Shown: positions 9,398 to 18,570, counted from the first letter of the stretch. The stretch: DNA of 64,000 nucleotides from CAYFWF01 sp964346815 (GCA_964346815.1 CAYFWF010000047.1:5513-69512), one strand, 5' to 3'. The notes: generated from the letters alone by a model not told the origin. Numbers and translations: made by a program.

Positions 9398-9426
9398 ATT
9401 ATATCATAATCCTAAAACCCCAACAA
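9398..9426 (-). promoter_or_regulatory. Promoter of the split tRNA-Leu
   Basis: On the minus strand TTGTTG is followed after 17 bases by TATAAT (plus positions 9398-9403), which lies 15 bases before the tRNA 5' end. The -10 box is perfect and the -35 is weak. The promoter survives although the tRNA is split. Confidence 0.45.
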
Positions 9427-9634
9427 GCTCTGGGAATTTCCATGCAGTCCACTCCTTACAAGGATTGCTTCAATCCATATATCGACCCGCGTTGACATCG
9501 ATGACTTCTTTCCATTCTTCGCCCTCTATGGACAGCAAAAACGAATGAGGCCCCGAGGTTCCCGCAGTATGATCCGAGTTGACATGGACCCAGACAGTGA
9601 TAGAATAAGTTTAGAAGTGGGAGTGTTTGAAACG

Positions 9635-10798
9635 ATGCGCACAATTCTTTTTACCGGAAAAGGAGGGGTGGGGAAAACCACACTCTCTGCAGCTACGGCT
9701 CTGCAATGCGCAAACAAGGGATACAGAACCCTTGTTATTTCTACCGATGCCGCCCATTCTCTCTCCGACTCTTTCGAAACTCAACTCTCCAGCCAGCCCA
9801 AAAGAATTGCGGCCAACCTTTTCGGTCAGGAAATAAACGCCCTGGAGGAAATAGAGAAAAATTGGGGGGATATCAAAAGCTATTTGAGCGCCCTCTTCTC
9901 TTCTCAGGGAATAGACGAGATAGAAGCCGAAGAGATGAGTGTTTTCCCGGGCATGGAAGAGCTGTTCAGCCTGATGGAAATCCGCAACTATAACAGATCT
10001 TCCGAATATGATGTCATTATCGTAGACTGTGCTCCCACAGGGGATACCTTGAGGCTCCTCAGCGCTCCGGAAATCACCAACTGGTACCTCAAACACATCT
10101 TTCCCATCCAGAGAACCGCGGCCAGGGCCGTAAGGCCTGTGGCTAACCGGGTCCTTCCCTTTCCTTTCCCTGAAGATAAAGTCTTCGGCGCCATGAAGAA
10201 GCTGACTACCCAGCTGGCCGAGATGAAAGAAATCCTTTCCGATTCCCAAAAAACGACCGTCCGCCTTGTGGTCAATCCAGAAAAGATGGTCATCAAAGAG
10301 GCGCAGCGGGCATTTACATTCTTCAGTCTCTTCGGCTATGCCGTCGACCTTATCATCGTAAACAGGGTGATTCCTCCGGATATACAGGATGCGTACTTTG
10401 ATAAATGGAAGGTCATTCAATCTGGATACCAAAGGAAGATCAAGGAGTGTTTTTCACCCATCCCCATATTTTCATTGGAGCTTTTAGAAGAGGAAATCAT
10501 TGGTACAGAGCTGCTCTCTCGGATAGCGAAAAAAATATACGGCAGAAAAGATCCAGCCCGGATTTTTCTCTCTCAAAAGCCTGTCGCTATTCAGAAGGCA
10601 GACGGCGGATTCGATATGCTCCTGAATCTGCCTTTTCAGAAAAAGGCCGATATAGACCTCTACAAGAACGGCGATGAGCTGATCATTAAAGCGGGCAAGT
10701 TCAAAAGGAACATCATCCTTCCGCCGACGTTGATCCATTATTCGATCAAAAGCGCGAAGTTCGAAGAAGAAAAGCTTAGAATAAGCTTCCGCCAATAG
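9635..10798 (+). CDS. ArsA/GET3-family ATPase
   Basis: The ATG at 9635 puts the deviant Walker A motif GKGGVGKTT at residues 8-16. A GTG at 9623 is also possible; the open frame upstream has no family resemblance. STDAAHSLSDSF (switch I), DVIIVDCAPTGDTLRLL (switch II) and VVNPEKM follow in family order. The protein has one ATPase domain (387 residues) and a C-terminal beta-rich tail (YKNGDELIIKAGKFKRNIILP) like the alpha-crystallin-like tail of some ArsA homologues. There is no arsB, arsR or arsenate reductase nearby. A chaperone or targeting ATPase role is therefore as likely as arsenite efflux. A small gene follows after 43 bp. Confidence 0.85.
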   Translation: MRTILFTGKGGVGKTTLSAATALQCANKGYRTLVISTDAAHSLSDSFETQLSSQPKRIAANLFGQEINALEEIEKNWGDIKSYLSALFSSQGIDEIEAEEMSVFPGMEELFSLMEIRNYNRSSEYDVIIVDCAPTGDTLRLLSAPEITNWYLKHIFPIQRTAARAVRPVANRVLPFPFPEDKVFGAMKKLTTQLAEMKEILSDSQKTTVRLVVNPEKMVIKEAQRAFTFFSLFGYAVDLIIVNRVIPPDIQDAYFDKWKVIQSGYQRKIKECFSPIPIFSLELLEEEIIGTELLSRIAKKIYGRKDPARIFLSQKPVAIQKADGGFDMLLNLPFQKKADIDLYKNGDELIIKAGKFKRNIILPPTLIHYSIKSAKFEEEKLRISFRQ

Positions 10799-10841
10799 AC
10801 CTTTAGGCTCAAACAGTCCTAATGGGAAAGGAGGTGACGCA

Positions 10842-11066
10842 GTGAACGAAGAGAAGACACGAGAAATCAGAATCAGTCTGCCCGAAGAGATCTTTTCGAT
10901 CTTATTCCCCAGGGATGCTGTCGGTCATGTGATCAAGGCAAGAAAAGAAATGCTTTTCGCTGTCCGTTCCTTCATCGATGCGAGAATCGCAATGCTGGAA
11001 AAGATGGAGAAGAAGACCTCGCAAGGGAAGAGAAGCGAAAAAAAGAAAAAAATAAAAATCGAGTAG
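10842..11066 (+). CDS. Small charged protein of unknown function, ArsA neighbour
   Basis: This 74-residue protein starts with GTG, and a near-perfect ribosome site AAAGGAGGTGA lies 5-6 bases before it, so translation is well supported. The N-terminal half could form a strand-helix unit (REIRISLPEEIFSILFP). The middle is an amphipathic helix rich in charged residues (IKARKEMLFAVRSFIDARIAMLEKMEKK), and the tail is poly-basic. It has no transmembrane segment and no recognised domain. It is co-directional with and 43 bp from the ArsA-like ATPase, so it may be a partner or regulator (inference). Confidence 0.65.
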   Translation: MNEEKTREIRISLPEEIFSILFPRDAVGHVIKARKEMLFAVRSFIDARIAMLEKMEKKTSQGKRSEKKKKIKIE

Positions 11067-11142
11067 AAATTCTTTTATTGACTTAAAATCCTTCAGATAT
11101 TAGAGTAACTGTATTCTTGAAAGCGATTCTGAAATAAAAGAA

Positions 11143-11805
11143 GTGAATAAGAGTAACCGGTCCCAGGAAACAGCACGAATTTTACCCAAAAATTTGATCG
11201 CTTCCGCCATCCAATTTGCCGACAGCCTGGCCGACATTTTCATCCGCCTCAAAATTTCCCCCAATTCCTTGAGTGTTTTTGCGCTCATTCTCGGATTCGG
11301 AGCGGGATTTCTCTATTTTTCTTCCAAACCTTTATGGGCTGGAATTGTCATCGTTTTCTGCGGTTTGTTCGATATGCTGGATGGAAAAGTGGCAGTAAAA
11401 ACAAAGCGAATGAGCTTGTTCGGAGCCATTTTTGACTCGACTTTAGACAGATATTCTGAATTTTTTATCTACCTTGGCTTGGCCTACTATTTCAGGAACC
11501 ACTGGGCTCTTTGGCTGCTTTTCTTCACCTTTCTCGGGTCCTCGATGGTCAGCTACACACGGGCTCGAGCCGAAGGACTGGGCATAGAGTGCAAAATAGG
11601 GGTGATGCAGAGGGCCGAAAGAATGGTCCTGCTCGCCTCTGCCTCCATCCTGGGTTCTGCCTTCGGAGTTTTCGACCCTGCCATGATCGGGGTGCTGATC
11701 GCCATCGCTGTCATCTCAAACATCACAGCCTTCCAGAGAACGTTCTATGTCAGAAAAGTGGAGAAGCTGAATACGCTAGAACTCAAAACGAAGCATGCAA
11801 AATAG
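11143..11805 (+). CDS. CDP-alcohol phosphatidyltransferase family protein
   Basis: This polytopic membrane protein of 220 residues starts at GTG 11143. It carries the CDP-alcohol transferase motif D-x2-D-G-x2-A-R-x8-G-x3-D-x3-D as FDMLDGKVAV...FGAIFDSTLDR. Asp77, Asp80, Gly81, Gly94, Asp98 and Asp102 are all present, but the conserved Arg is Val85. Family enzymes transfer a phospho-alcohol headgroup (inositol phosphate, glycerol phosphate, serine) onto CDP-diacylglycerol in the inner membrane. The FGAxxDSTLDR stretch resembles phosphatidylinositol-phosphate-synthase-like members, but the headgroup cannot be assigned. It lies 76 bp after the small gene, possibly in the same transcript as the ArsA gene. 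Confidence 0.8.
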   Translation: MNKSNRSQETARILPKNLIASAIQFADSLADIFIRLKISPNSLSVFALILGFGAGFLYFSSKPLWAGIVIVFCGLFDMLDGKVAVKTKRMSLFGAIFDSTLDRYSEFFIYLGLAYYFRNHWALWLLFFTFLGSSMVSYTRARAEGLGIECKIGVMQRAERMVLLASASILGSAFGVFDPAMIGVLIAIAVISNITAFQRTFYVRKVEKLNTLELKTKHAK

Positions 11806-11885
11806 AACAAAACTTTGCTCTCTGCAAAGTTTTCACATATTTTTCCATTTTTTATAACTTCCAGCAAAGTTCATTTCGCTTTGTT

Positions 11886-12163
11886 TCAAAGTGAGGAGAA
11901 ATAAAACTTGGAATAAAGGAGCAGGGAAATGTGGAAGCGACATTGAAGATTTAGCCTTCCAGAACCGCCCTGCGAGGGAATCCGATCTCGTCGGACTCCG
12001 AGGATGTATTGAGCACGACAATTCCGAAGATTTGAAACTCGGCTTAACATAGAATAACAACAAAGGACTTGAATTGATCATGCGGAGTTCCGCAGGCGCC
12101 GAGAAGGACGGTGAAGGAATGGCGTTAAAAATCTGAACTAAAGCGAAGACATTTCCCTGCTCC
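11886..12163 (+). repeat. Dispersed structured element R1, copy A
   Basis: Copy A has perfect 15-bp complementary ends: GGAGCAGGGAAATGT at 11918-11932 and ACATTTCCCTGCTCC at 12149-12163. It is preceded by a conserved flank with CAAAGTGA and AAATAAAA. Inside are a hairpin ATCCGA-tctcg-TCGGAC and a GCGGAgtTCCGC hairpin. Shared blocks include TATTGAGCACGAC and AATGGCGTTAAAAATCTGAA, also found in copy B at 33.9-34.2 kb. It is non-coding. It may be a MITE-like element or a structured RNA. Confidence 0.7.
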
Positions 12164-12335
12164 CTATGACAATACCTCCCTCCATTCATTTTAAGAGAAC
12201 CTTAATTCTTTACATCATCAACGCGTAAATCAAGCCTCACCATTTCCACAGCAGTTTGGATAACTTCCAACCAAGCTAGTCAGGGACCACCCAGTACGAA
12301 CGGGCATGATGAGCGGAGTGTGTCGATATCATTAA

Positions 12336-12375
12336 AAGAGATTGCTTCACCATCAGAGGTGGTTCGCAATGACAA
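12336..12375 (+). repeat. REP-like hairpin
   Basis: GATTGCTTCACC and GGTGGTTCGCAATGAC can fold into an imperfect hairpin with ATTGC/GCAAT and CACC/GGTG pairing. It resembles the common ATTGCTTCGC...GCAATGAC REP-type palindromes found between genes in many bacteria. Only one copy was noticed in this window. Confidence 0.4.
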
Positions 12376-12452
12376 CGGGCTTCGCTGGGGAAAAAAGCCG
12401 GGGACGAATCAGCTTGCCTGACTGTTCCCGCAGAGTGGTTTTTGAGAGGGTT
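12362..12452 (-). repeat. Dispersed element R2, diverged partial copy
   Basis: Positions 12403-12426 match the reverse complement of 42319-42342 at 23 of 24 bases. Weaker similarity continues on both sides, including the TTCGCTGGGGAAAA hairpin region and the GTGGTTTTTGAGAGG end block. It is thus a partial, inverted copy of the element at 42.3-42.5 kb. It is non-coding and lies just upstream of the TonB receptor gene. Confidence 0.6.
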
Positions 12453-12539
12453 TCATGAAGGGGCTTGATAATGTTGCTCGTTTGAGCAAAAATGAACAGA
12501 GATCGGGTGTATGAGTATTCAAGAAAGGAGACCTCGGGC

Positions 12540-15356
12540 ATGAACAAACCGAAGTTTTTCTTCTTCTTATCGGGTCTCTTCTTCCTTATCGGGAGCATTA
12601 TTTATGCTATCGAAACCGGTGAAATAAAAGGAAAAGTCGTGGATGTGAACGGCGATGTTCTGCCCGGGGTTCAGGTCACCGCCGAAAGCCCTAACCTCCA
12701 AGGCATCCGAACCGCTATATCAACGAATAACGGAGATTTTTCCTTTCCACTCCTTCCGGTAGGGAAATACACCCTGACGTTCAAGCTCGAAGGGTTCAAT
12801 CCCGTTATCCTGGAGGAAGTTCTCGTTCGATTGGGCAGAGTGACGAATCTGACTGTCACCATGAAAATCTCCGAACTTCAGGAAGAGGTGGTGGTGACGG
12901 CTTCGCCTCCCCTCATCGATAAAACATCCACAGATACGAGTTATCTCTTTAGTGAAAAAGAGCTGGAAAAAATTCCAGTCCAGACCCGCAACATCGTGGA
13001 TGTGACGAAATTTACCCCTGGAGTGACAGGGGTCCGAATCAATACCCGCCGCGGCGTAGCCACACAAGGACAGCCAAGTTTCAGAGGAGAAGGAGAAGAA
13101 GGAAACACGTGGATAGTGGACGGACTTGCCATCAGCGGAGTGCGGCTCAAGAATGCGGGCGTTCCTATAAACTTCGATTCTCTCGACGAGGTTCAAATCA
13201 TTTCCGATCCATTCAGTCCTGAATACGGACCTGCCTACGGCGGAATCATCAACATGGTCACGAAGAGCGGGAGCAATGATTTTAGCGGAGAGTTTTCCCT
13301 CGTTTTCACGAACAAAGGACTCCAATCCGCCCGTCAGGAGCAACTGGCAATCGTCAGCGAACCGTTCTCTTTTTCCAACTATAACTGGTATTTCAATTTG
13401 GGCGGTCCCCTGATCAAAGACAAACTCTGGTTCTTCGCTTCCAATAACTTCTTCACGGATACAGAAGAGACCCGGAATACCACTGTGGACTACTTCGAAG
13501 TTCCTGGCGGGAGACTCAATACCCGCAACAATAATGTGTTTCTCAAGCTGAGTTACGCAATGAACGACAATCATCATATAAGTCTGACATCCGTGTTCAA
13601 CAAATCCTTAGGCCAAAAGGGGGGCACAGGAATTCCGGATCTGTATGAAGACCACAGATTCACCGACCTCGTTTTCCGGCTGAACTACAAGGGGATCCTC
13701 GACGCAACGACCTTTGTAGAAGCGGGATTCGGGCTGGTCAACCGGGATGACCTGAAGGAGCCCCAGAATGGGGATCTCGGTCCGGCCCAGTATTATATCG
13801 AGGATCTGGCAAGAAACATCCATAACAGCTATGGATATGTCATCGATGACCAATACAGATGGGATTTCAATGTGAAGCTCACAAAATATTTCGATACCCC
13901 GAACTTCGGCCACCATGAAATCAATCTCGGATTCGAATACACCTCTTTTGGATCGGAATTTGTAGTGGATTTCTCCGGCCAGGATGAGGACATATTCCCC
14001 CATAATGGATTCGATAACGGAACAAAGTACTATTTCACATCATGGAAAGAAGGAGCAAAGACTCCGACTTTTTTTTATGAATACGGAGCTTTCAACTTCA
14101 CAAATTCTTCCCGCGGCATGGGGATCTACATCAAAGATAAGATGACCGTAGGAAGATTCACTTTTATGGCAGGCTTCCGCAGCCAAACCCAAGCATGTCT
14201 CGACGAAAACAAAGAACGGCTCTGGTCCTGGGGTCTCAGCGACTTTTTCGCTCCCCGGCTTTCTGCCGCTTTAGATGTGACAGGTGATGGGAAAAACGTC
14301 CTGAAACTGGGATGGGGAAGATTCTCTGACTACATCACAACCATGCCCTTGGGGCTTTTAAGTTCCGGGGCAGGTCTGAGTTTCCGGAACTTCAGCTGGA
14401 TAGGCCCCATCAATCCCACTGATTCCGAACGCCGCGATCCTTCGAACTGGAACTTTGAAGTCGAACAAAAGCTGCAAGCCTTCGAAATTTCCAGCGGTTT
14501 AAAGCCCAACTTTCTTACCCGATATTTGATCCAATTCGACAGGAGGATCGGAACAAACTGGGCCCTCAGCGCAAGATATGTCCATTCGAGCGCCGATGAC
14601 CTTCTCGAAGTTCTGGCCCTTTTCGATCCTGTCACACTCTATAAATTTCTCTACGATAATTTTGAACACAAGAGAAGAAATTACAATGGATTCGAGATAG
14701 AATTGAACGGAAGAATCGGAGGCTCATTCTTTTTGAACGCTTCATACAGCCATGCATCCGCCAAGGGAACGAATCCAGGCCAAGTGGAGACAGGCTCCTG
14801 GAGCCAGGAAGAAGGAAGCACCAATTTTTTGGGGCTTTTCGGCAATCATCTTTATGTTCCCAGTCTTCCTGAGCTGAAAGAGATAAAAGAATGGGCAGAC
14901 CGGTCACTCGGCGGACTCGGGGGGAGGGGGATCGGAGATGAAGGCTGGTATGGAAAGCTCCCCTACTCTATAGACCACAGCGTTAAAATCAACGCCATAT
15001 ACTTCGCTCCTTACAAGATGACCTTTTCCTCGGCGTTCGAATATATCTCGGGATATTACTGGGAGAAACTGGGTTATGTGCCTTTCTTCGGAGGATATTA
15101 CTCCTTTCCCGAAGGTCGAGGAACTCAAAAGACTCCCGGCCATTATTATCTCGATCTAGGAATAGAGAAAGAGATCCTCTTGAAAAGCCTCCGCCTTCCT
15201 GAAACAATGGCCCTCATATTGAGATTCGATGTATTGAATCTGCTGAACAGCCAGAAACCGATTTCCTATGTTAAGGAAGACATCCCGATCTTCGGACATG
15301 TTTGGGCCAAGCAGCAGCCCAGGCAAGCTCGTGTTACGGTCAGGTTGAAGTGGTAA
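12540..15356 (+). CDS. TonB-dependent receptor, Oar-like, with N-terminal carboxypeptidase-regulatory-like domain
   Basis: The start is ATG 12540, nine bases after AAAGGAG; the in-frame ATG at 12492 has no such site. A signal peptide is followed by a CarboxypepD_reg-like Ig fold (about residues 28-105: GEIKGKVVDVNGDVLPGVQV). A plug domain follows (IPVQTRNIVDVTKFTPGV, YGGIINMVTKSGSNDFSGE), then a 22-strand-type barrel ending RVTVRLKW with a terminal aromatic. Length 938 is normal. Such receptors import large substrates or help surface display, using TonB energy. There is no SusD partner next to it, so the substrate is unknown. Its 3' end converges on glmS with only 5 bp between stops. Confidence 0.9.
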   Translation: MNKPKFFFFLSGLFFLIGSIIYAIETGEIKGKVVDVNGDVLPGVQVTAESPNLQGIRTAISTNNGDFSFPLLPVGKYTLTFKLEGFNPVILEEVLVRLGRVTNLTVTMKISELQEEVVVTASPPLIDKTSTDTSYLFSEKELEKIPVQTRNIVDVTKFTPGVTGVRINTRRGVATQGQPSFRGEGEEGNTWIVDGLAISGVRLKNAGVPINFDSLDEVQIISDPFSPEYGPAYGGIINMVTKSGSNDFSGEFSLVFTNKGLQSARQEQLAIVSEPFSFSNYNWYFNLGGPLIKDKLWFFASNNFFTDTEETRNTTVDYFEVPGGRLNTRNNNVFLKLSYAMNDNHHISLTSVFNKSLGQKGGTGIPDLYEDHRFTDLVFRLNYKGILDATTFVEAGFGLVNRDDLKEPQNGDLGPAQYYIEDLARNIHNSYGYVIDDQYRWDFNVKLTKYFDTPNFGHHEINLGFEYTSFGSEFVVDFSGQDEDIFPHNGFDNGTKYYFTSWKEGAKTPTFFYEYGAFNFTNSSRGMGIYIKDKMTVGRFTFMAGFRSQTQACLDENKERLWSWGLSDFFAPRLSAALDVTGDGKNVLKLGWGRFSDYITTMPLGLLSSGAGLSFRNFSWIGPINPTDSERRDPSNWNFEVEQKLQAFEISSGLKPNFLTRYLIQFDRRIGTNWALSARYVHSSADDLLEVLALFDPVTLYKFLYDNFEHKRRNYNGFEIELNGRIGGSFFLNASYSHASAKGTNPGQVETGSWSQEEGSTNFLGLFGNHLYVPSLPELKEIKEWADRSLGGLGGRGIGDEGWYGKLPYSIDHSVKINAIYFAPYKMTFSSAFEYISGYYWEKLGYVPFFGGYYSFPEGRGTQKTPGHYYLDLGIEKEILLKSLRLPETMALILRFDVLNLLNSQKPISYVKEDIPIFGHVWAKQQPRQARVTVRLKW

Positions 15357-15361
15357 TCCTG

Positions 15362-17191
15362 CTACTCGACGGTGACACTTTTAGCGAGGTTCCGCGGCTG
15401 GTCCACATCCGCTCCTCTTTTGGCGGCTATATAATAGGCGAAGAGCTGAAGAGGAAGTGTCGTCAGGAACGGCGTGAATAGGGGATGGACTGAAGGAATA
15501 GGGATCACCTCGTCCACTTTATCCCTTATCTCGTCATCGTCTTCGAAAGCTACGGCAATCACATAGCCGATTCTCGTCTTGACCTCTGAGATATTGCTCA
15601 GTATTTTTTCATAGACCCGGTCTCTGGGAACGATGACCAGAGTGGGCATCAAGTCATCGATAAGTGCAATCGGTCCGTGTTTCATTTCTCCGCCCGCATA
15701 TCCTTCGGCATGGATGTAAGAAATCTCCTTCAACTTCAGCGCTCCTTCCAAGGCTACTGGATAGCTCACCCATCGCCCCAGATAAAGAAAATGGGAAAAG
15801 GGAACGAACCGCACGGCCTGTTCTTCGATCGTTTTGTTTCCGAGGAGGATGATTTCCATTTTATGAGGGATGCACTGAAGAGTCTGGACAAGGGAGAGAC
15901 TTTCTTCTGCATCCAGCTTCTCTTTGATCTGTCCCAGATATATGGCCAATAAGGCCAAAGCAGCCATCTGCGCAGAAAAAGTCTTGGTAGCGGCTACTCC
16001 GATTTCAGGGCCGGCATGAGTGTAAAGGACTCCGTCGGCTTCTCTGGCAATCGAGGAATTCACCACGTTGCAGACAGCCAGGGTCAAAACTCCTCTTCTT
16101 TTTATCGCTCTCATTGCAGCCAGAGAATCAGCCGTTTCCCCGGATTGTGAGATAACAACGACCAGAGCATTCTCCTCCAATACGAAATCACTGTATCTGT
16201 ATTCCGAGGCATATTCCACATCCACCGGAACCTGTGCGAGGCTTTCAATGAAATATTTACCCAGGAGCCCTGCGTGATACGAAGTTCCACAGGCAATGAC
16301 CACCACTCTGTCGATCTCTCGGAGCTGGTCTGACGTTATCCCGATTTCCTCCAAAAAGACCCTGCCTGTCTCCAGAGATATTCTTCCCTTGAAGGTATCT
16401 CTGACCACCTGGGGCTGCTCGAATATCTCTTTGAGCATAAAGTGCTTGAATCCCCTTTTTTCGATCATCAAAGGATTCCACTCGATGTGTTCTGGCTTTT
16501 TTTCCAACACCTTCCCGGAAAAGTCACAGAATTCAATGCCGGACGGCTGTATGACGGCCATTTCCCCGTCCTCGAGAAAGACGATTTCCCTGGTGTGGCT
16601 GATCAAAGGATTGATGTCGGAAGAAATAAAAAACTCCTGTTCTCCAATACCCACTACAGCCGGGGGGCCCATCTTGGCGGCAACGATTTTATCGGGATCT
16701 TTGACCGAAACCACTGCGATCGCAAAATCCCCTGTCAGTTCCTTGAGGGCCTGCTGGACAGCGCTTTCCAGAGATCCATCATAATATTTTTCGATGAGAT
16801 GAGCGATGACCTCTGTATCCGTTTCGGTTTGGAAGGTATGTCCCTCCTCACCGAGCCTGTTTTTCAGAGGAAGATAATTTTCGATAATCCCATTGTGAAC
16901 GACAACCAAAGAACCCGTGCAATCCTGATGGGGATGGGCGTTCTCTTCTGAAGGCCGCCCGTGGGTAGCCCACCGGGTATGGCCGAGACCGAAGCGGCCA
17001 GCGAGCGGTGCCTTTTCCAGGCTTTTTTCCAGCTCGCTTATTTTGCCCATGACTCTCTTTCGGTGGATTTTTCCCTCGGCGATCACAGCGATACCGGCAG
17101 AGTCATAGCCCCTGTATTCGAGTTTTTTCAATCCTTCCAAAAGGATGGGAACAACCTCCTTTAAACCCACATACCCGATGATCCCGCACAT
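15362..17191 (-). CDS. glmS: Glutamine--fructose-6-phosphate aminotransferase (isomerizing)
   Basis: The start at 17191 gives MCGIIGYVG, so Cys becomes the N-terminal nucleophile after Met removal; an upstream in-frame start would bury it. An N-terminal class II glutaminase domain has RWATHGRPSEENAHPH and GDFAIAVV. Two SIS sugar-isomerase domains follow (CGTSYHAGL and SQSGETADS, then LGRWVSYPVALEGALKLKEI), and the protein ends PRNLAKSVTVE. The 609-residue length is standard. It makes glucosamine-6-phosphate, the first committed step to UDP-GlcNAc. Its ATG overlaps the glmU stop by one base (TAATG), so the two are translationally coupled. That leaves no room for a glmS ribozyme leader. Confidence 0.97.
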   Translation of the reverse strand: MCGIIGYVGLKEVVPILLEGLKKLEYRGYDSAGIAVIAEGKIHRKRVMGKISELEKSLEKAPLAGRFGLGHTRWATHGRPSEENAHPHQDCTGSLVVVHNGIIENYLPLKNRLGEEGHTFQTETDTEVIAHLIEKYYDGSLESAVQQALKELTGDFAIAVVSVKDPDKIVAAKMGPPAVVGIGEQEFFISSDINPLISHTREIVFLEDGEMAVIQPSGIEFCDFSGKVLEKKPEHIEWNPLMIEKRGFKHFMLKEIFEQPQVVRDTFKGRISLETGRVFLEEIGITSDQLREIDRVVVIACGTSYHAGLLGKYFIESLAQVPVDVEYASEYRYSDFVLEENALVVVISQSGETADSLAAMRAIKRRGVLTLAVCNVVNSSIAREADGVLYTHAGPEIGVAATKTFSAQMAALALLAIYLGQIKEKLDAEESLSLVQTLQCIPHKMEIILLGNKTIEEQAVRFVPFSHFLYLGRWVSYPVALEGALKLKEISYIHAEGYAGGEMKHGPIALIDDLMPTLVIVPRDRVYEKILSNISEVKTRIGYVIAVAFEDDDEIRDKVDEVIPIPSVHPLFTPFLTTLPLQLFAYYIAAKRGADVDQPRNLAKSVTVE

Positions 17192-18570
17192 TATTTTTTC
17201 CCTTTCTTTTTCCCCCACCCGGGCTTTTCGACCTGTCTGGCTCGAGCAACGGCAAGAGCGCCAGGAGAAACGTCTTTGTTTATTGTCGATCCTGCCCCGA
17301 CATAGGCTTTTTTCCCAATTTTGACAGGTGCGATGAGCTCCGTACCCGAGCCGATGAAGGCCTCATCATCGATGAAGGTTCTGTGCTTTTTGCGCCCGTC
17401 ATAATTACAGGTTATCGTTCCTGCTCCGATGTTGACCTTCTCCTTGATCTCGCTGTCTCCCAGATAGGTGAGGTGCATGGCCTTCGATCCCTTGCCAAAA
17501 ACAGTGTTTTTTACTTCGACAAAATTGCCGACTTTGGCTCCGCTTTTGATTACGGTCTTTGGTCTAAGATGAGAGAAAGGACCTATCTGGGCATTTTCTT
17601 CAACAGTGCATTCCTCGATCACGGTCGAGGTCAAAACCCTCACCCCCCTGCCCAATCGGGCATGAGATACATGGACGAAAGGATAGAGAGTGCATTTTTC
17701 GCCGATTATCGACTTGCCCTCCAGAATCACGGATGGATAAAGAGTCGTGTCCCTCCCGATTTTCACATCGAGATCGATCCAGGTGGAACTTGGGTCGTAT
17801 ATCGTGACTCCGCTCTGGGCAAGGGATTTGATTTTTCTCAACCGCAGAATCTCCACCGCTTTTGCCAGTTCGAAACGGTCATTTATTCCGACGATTTCCT
17901 GTTCGTCGGGAGTTTTGAAGATCCCGACTTTTTTCCCTTCGCTGGACATAATCTCTATGATGTCTGTGAGGTAAAACTCGCCCTTTTTATTCAGGTTCGA
18001 AATTTTAGGGAGCGACTGGAGAAGATCCTCGATCCTGAAAAGATAGATGCCGACATTTGCCTCCTTGATCTTCCGAACAGCAGGAGTGGCGTCTTTCTCC
18101 TCTACGATTCTTATCCCATCGTTTTCAAGGTAGGTGACTCTTCCGAATCCCGCTGGATCCTCCATTTCTGCGCTTACAAAAGTCAGGGCATTCCCCTGTT
18201 GTCGATGCTTTCTCACCATTGGTCTGAACGTCTCTGGCCGGACCAAAGCTAAATCTCCATTGATCACGAGCAAATCTTTTTGCTGGTGTTTCTGGAGAAT
18301 GTCTTTCGCTGCAAGAACAGCATGCGCTGTTCCCAGTTGTTTTTTCTGGATTACAAATCCGACTCTTCCCGAAAACTTCTCCTTGATAACCTGGTCCTTT
18401 TGATAACCGACAACCACATACACTGCTTCTGGCCTCAGGCCAAGAGCACAGTCCACCACCAAATGAATCATAGGTTTTCCAAGCAGAGGATGGAGAACTT
18501 TAATCTTGTCTGACTTGAATCTGGTTCCCTTACCTGCAGCTAAAACAAGAGCCAGAAGGTTCTTTCTCAT
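17191..18570 (-). CDS. glmU: Bifunctional GlmU: N-acetylglucosamine-1-P uridyltransferase / glucosamine-1-P acetyltransferase
   Basis: The N-terminal Rossmann-type uridyltransferase domain shows LAAGKGTRFKSDKIKVLHP and VINGDLALV. The C-terminal left-handed beta-helix has hexapeptide repeats, with GRGVRVLTSTVIEECTV, VGNFVEVKNTVFGKGSKA and NIGAGTITCNYDG, as in the acetyltransferase site. At 459 residues it is full length. It finishes UDP-GlcNAc synthesis for peptidoglycan and lipid A, using the glucosamine-6-phosphate made by GlmS after isomerisation by GlmM, which is not in this window. Its ATG overlaps the stop of the upstream TPR gene (ATGA). Confidence 0.97.
   Translation of the reverse strand: MRKNLLALVLAAGKGTRFKSDKIKVLHPLLGKPMIHLVVDCALGLRPEAVYVVVGYQKDQVIKEKFSGRVGFVIQKKQLGTAHAVLAAKDILQKHQQKDLLVINGDLALVRPETFRPMVRKHRQQGNALTFVSAEMEDPAGFGRVTYLENDGIRIVEEKDATPAVRKIKEANVGIYLFRIEDLLQSLPKISNLNKKGEFYLTDIIEIMSSEGKKVGIFKTPDEQEIVGINDRFELAKAVEILRLRKIKSLAQSGVTIYDPSSTWIDLDVKIGRDTTLYPSVILEGKSIIGEKCTLYPFVHVSHARLGRGVRVLTSTVIEECTVEENAQIGPFSHLRPKTVIKSGAKVGNFVEVKNTVFGKGSKAMHLTYLGDSEIKEKVNIGAGTITCNYDGRKKHRTFIDDEAFIGSGTELIAPVKIGKKAYVGAGSTINKDVSPGALAVARARQVEKPGWGKKKGKK

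Noticed and set aside
9186..9548. 120-residue open frame on the plus strand
   Set aside because: It runs across the insert and the 5' half of the tRNA-Leu gene, has no ribosome site and no family resemblance.
9611..10432. Long minus-strand open frame opposite the ArsA-like gene
   Set aside because: It is a shadow of the real gene; the plus strand has clear Walker and switch motifs.
15350..15370. Rho-independent terminators between converging genes (also at 25.5, 40.0 and 53.9 kb)
   Set aside because: No GC stem followed by a T run was seen at these junctions; none is reported.
17192..17218. Longer glmS start
   Set aside because: It would place nine residues before the catalytic Cys, which must be N-terminal for activity.
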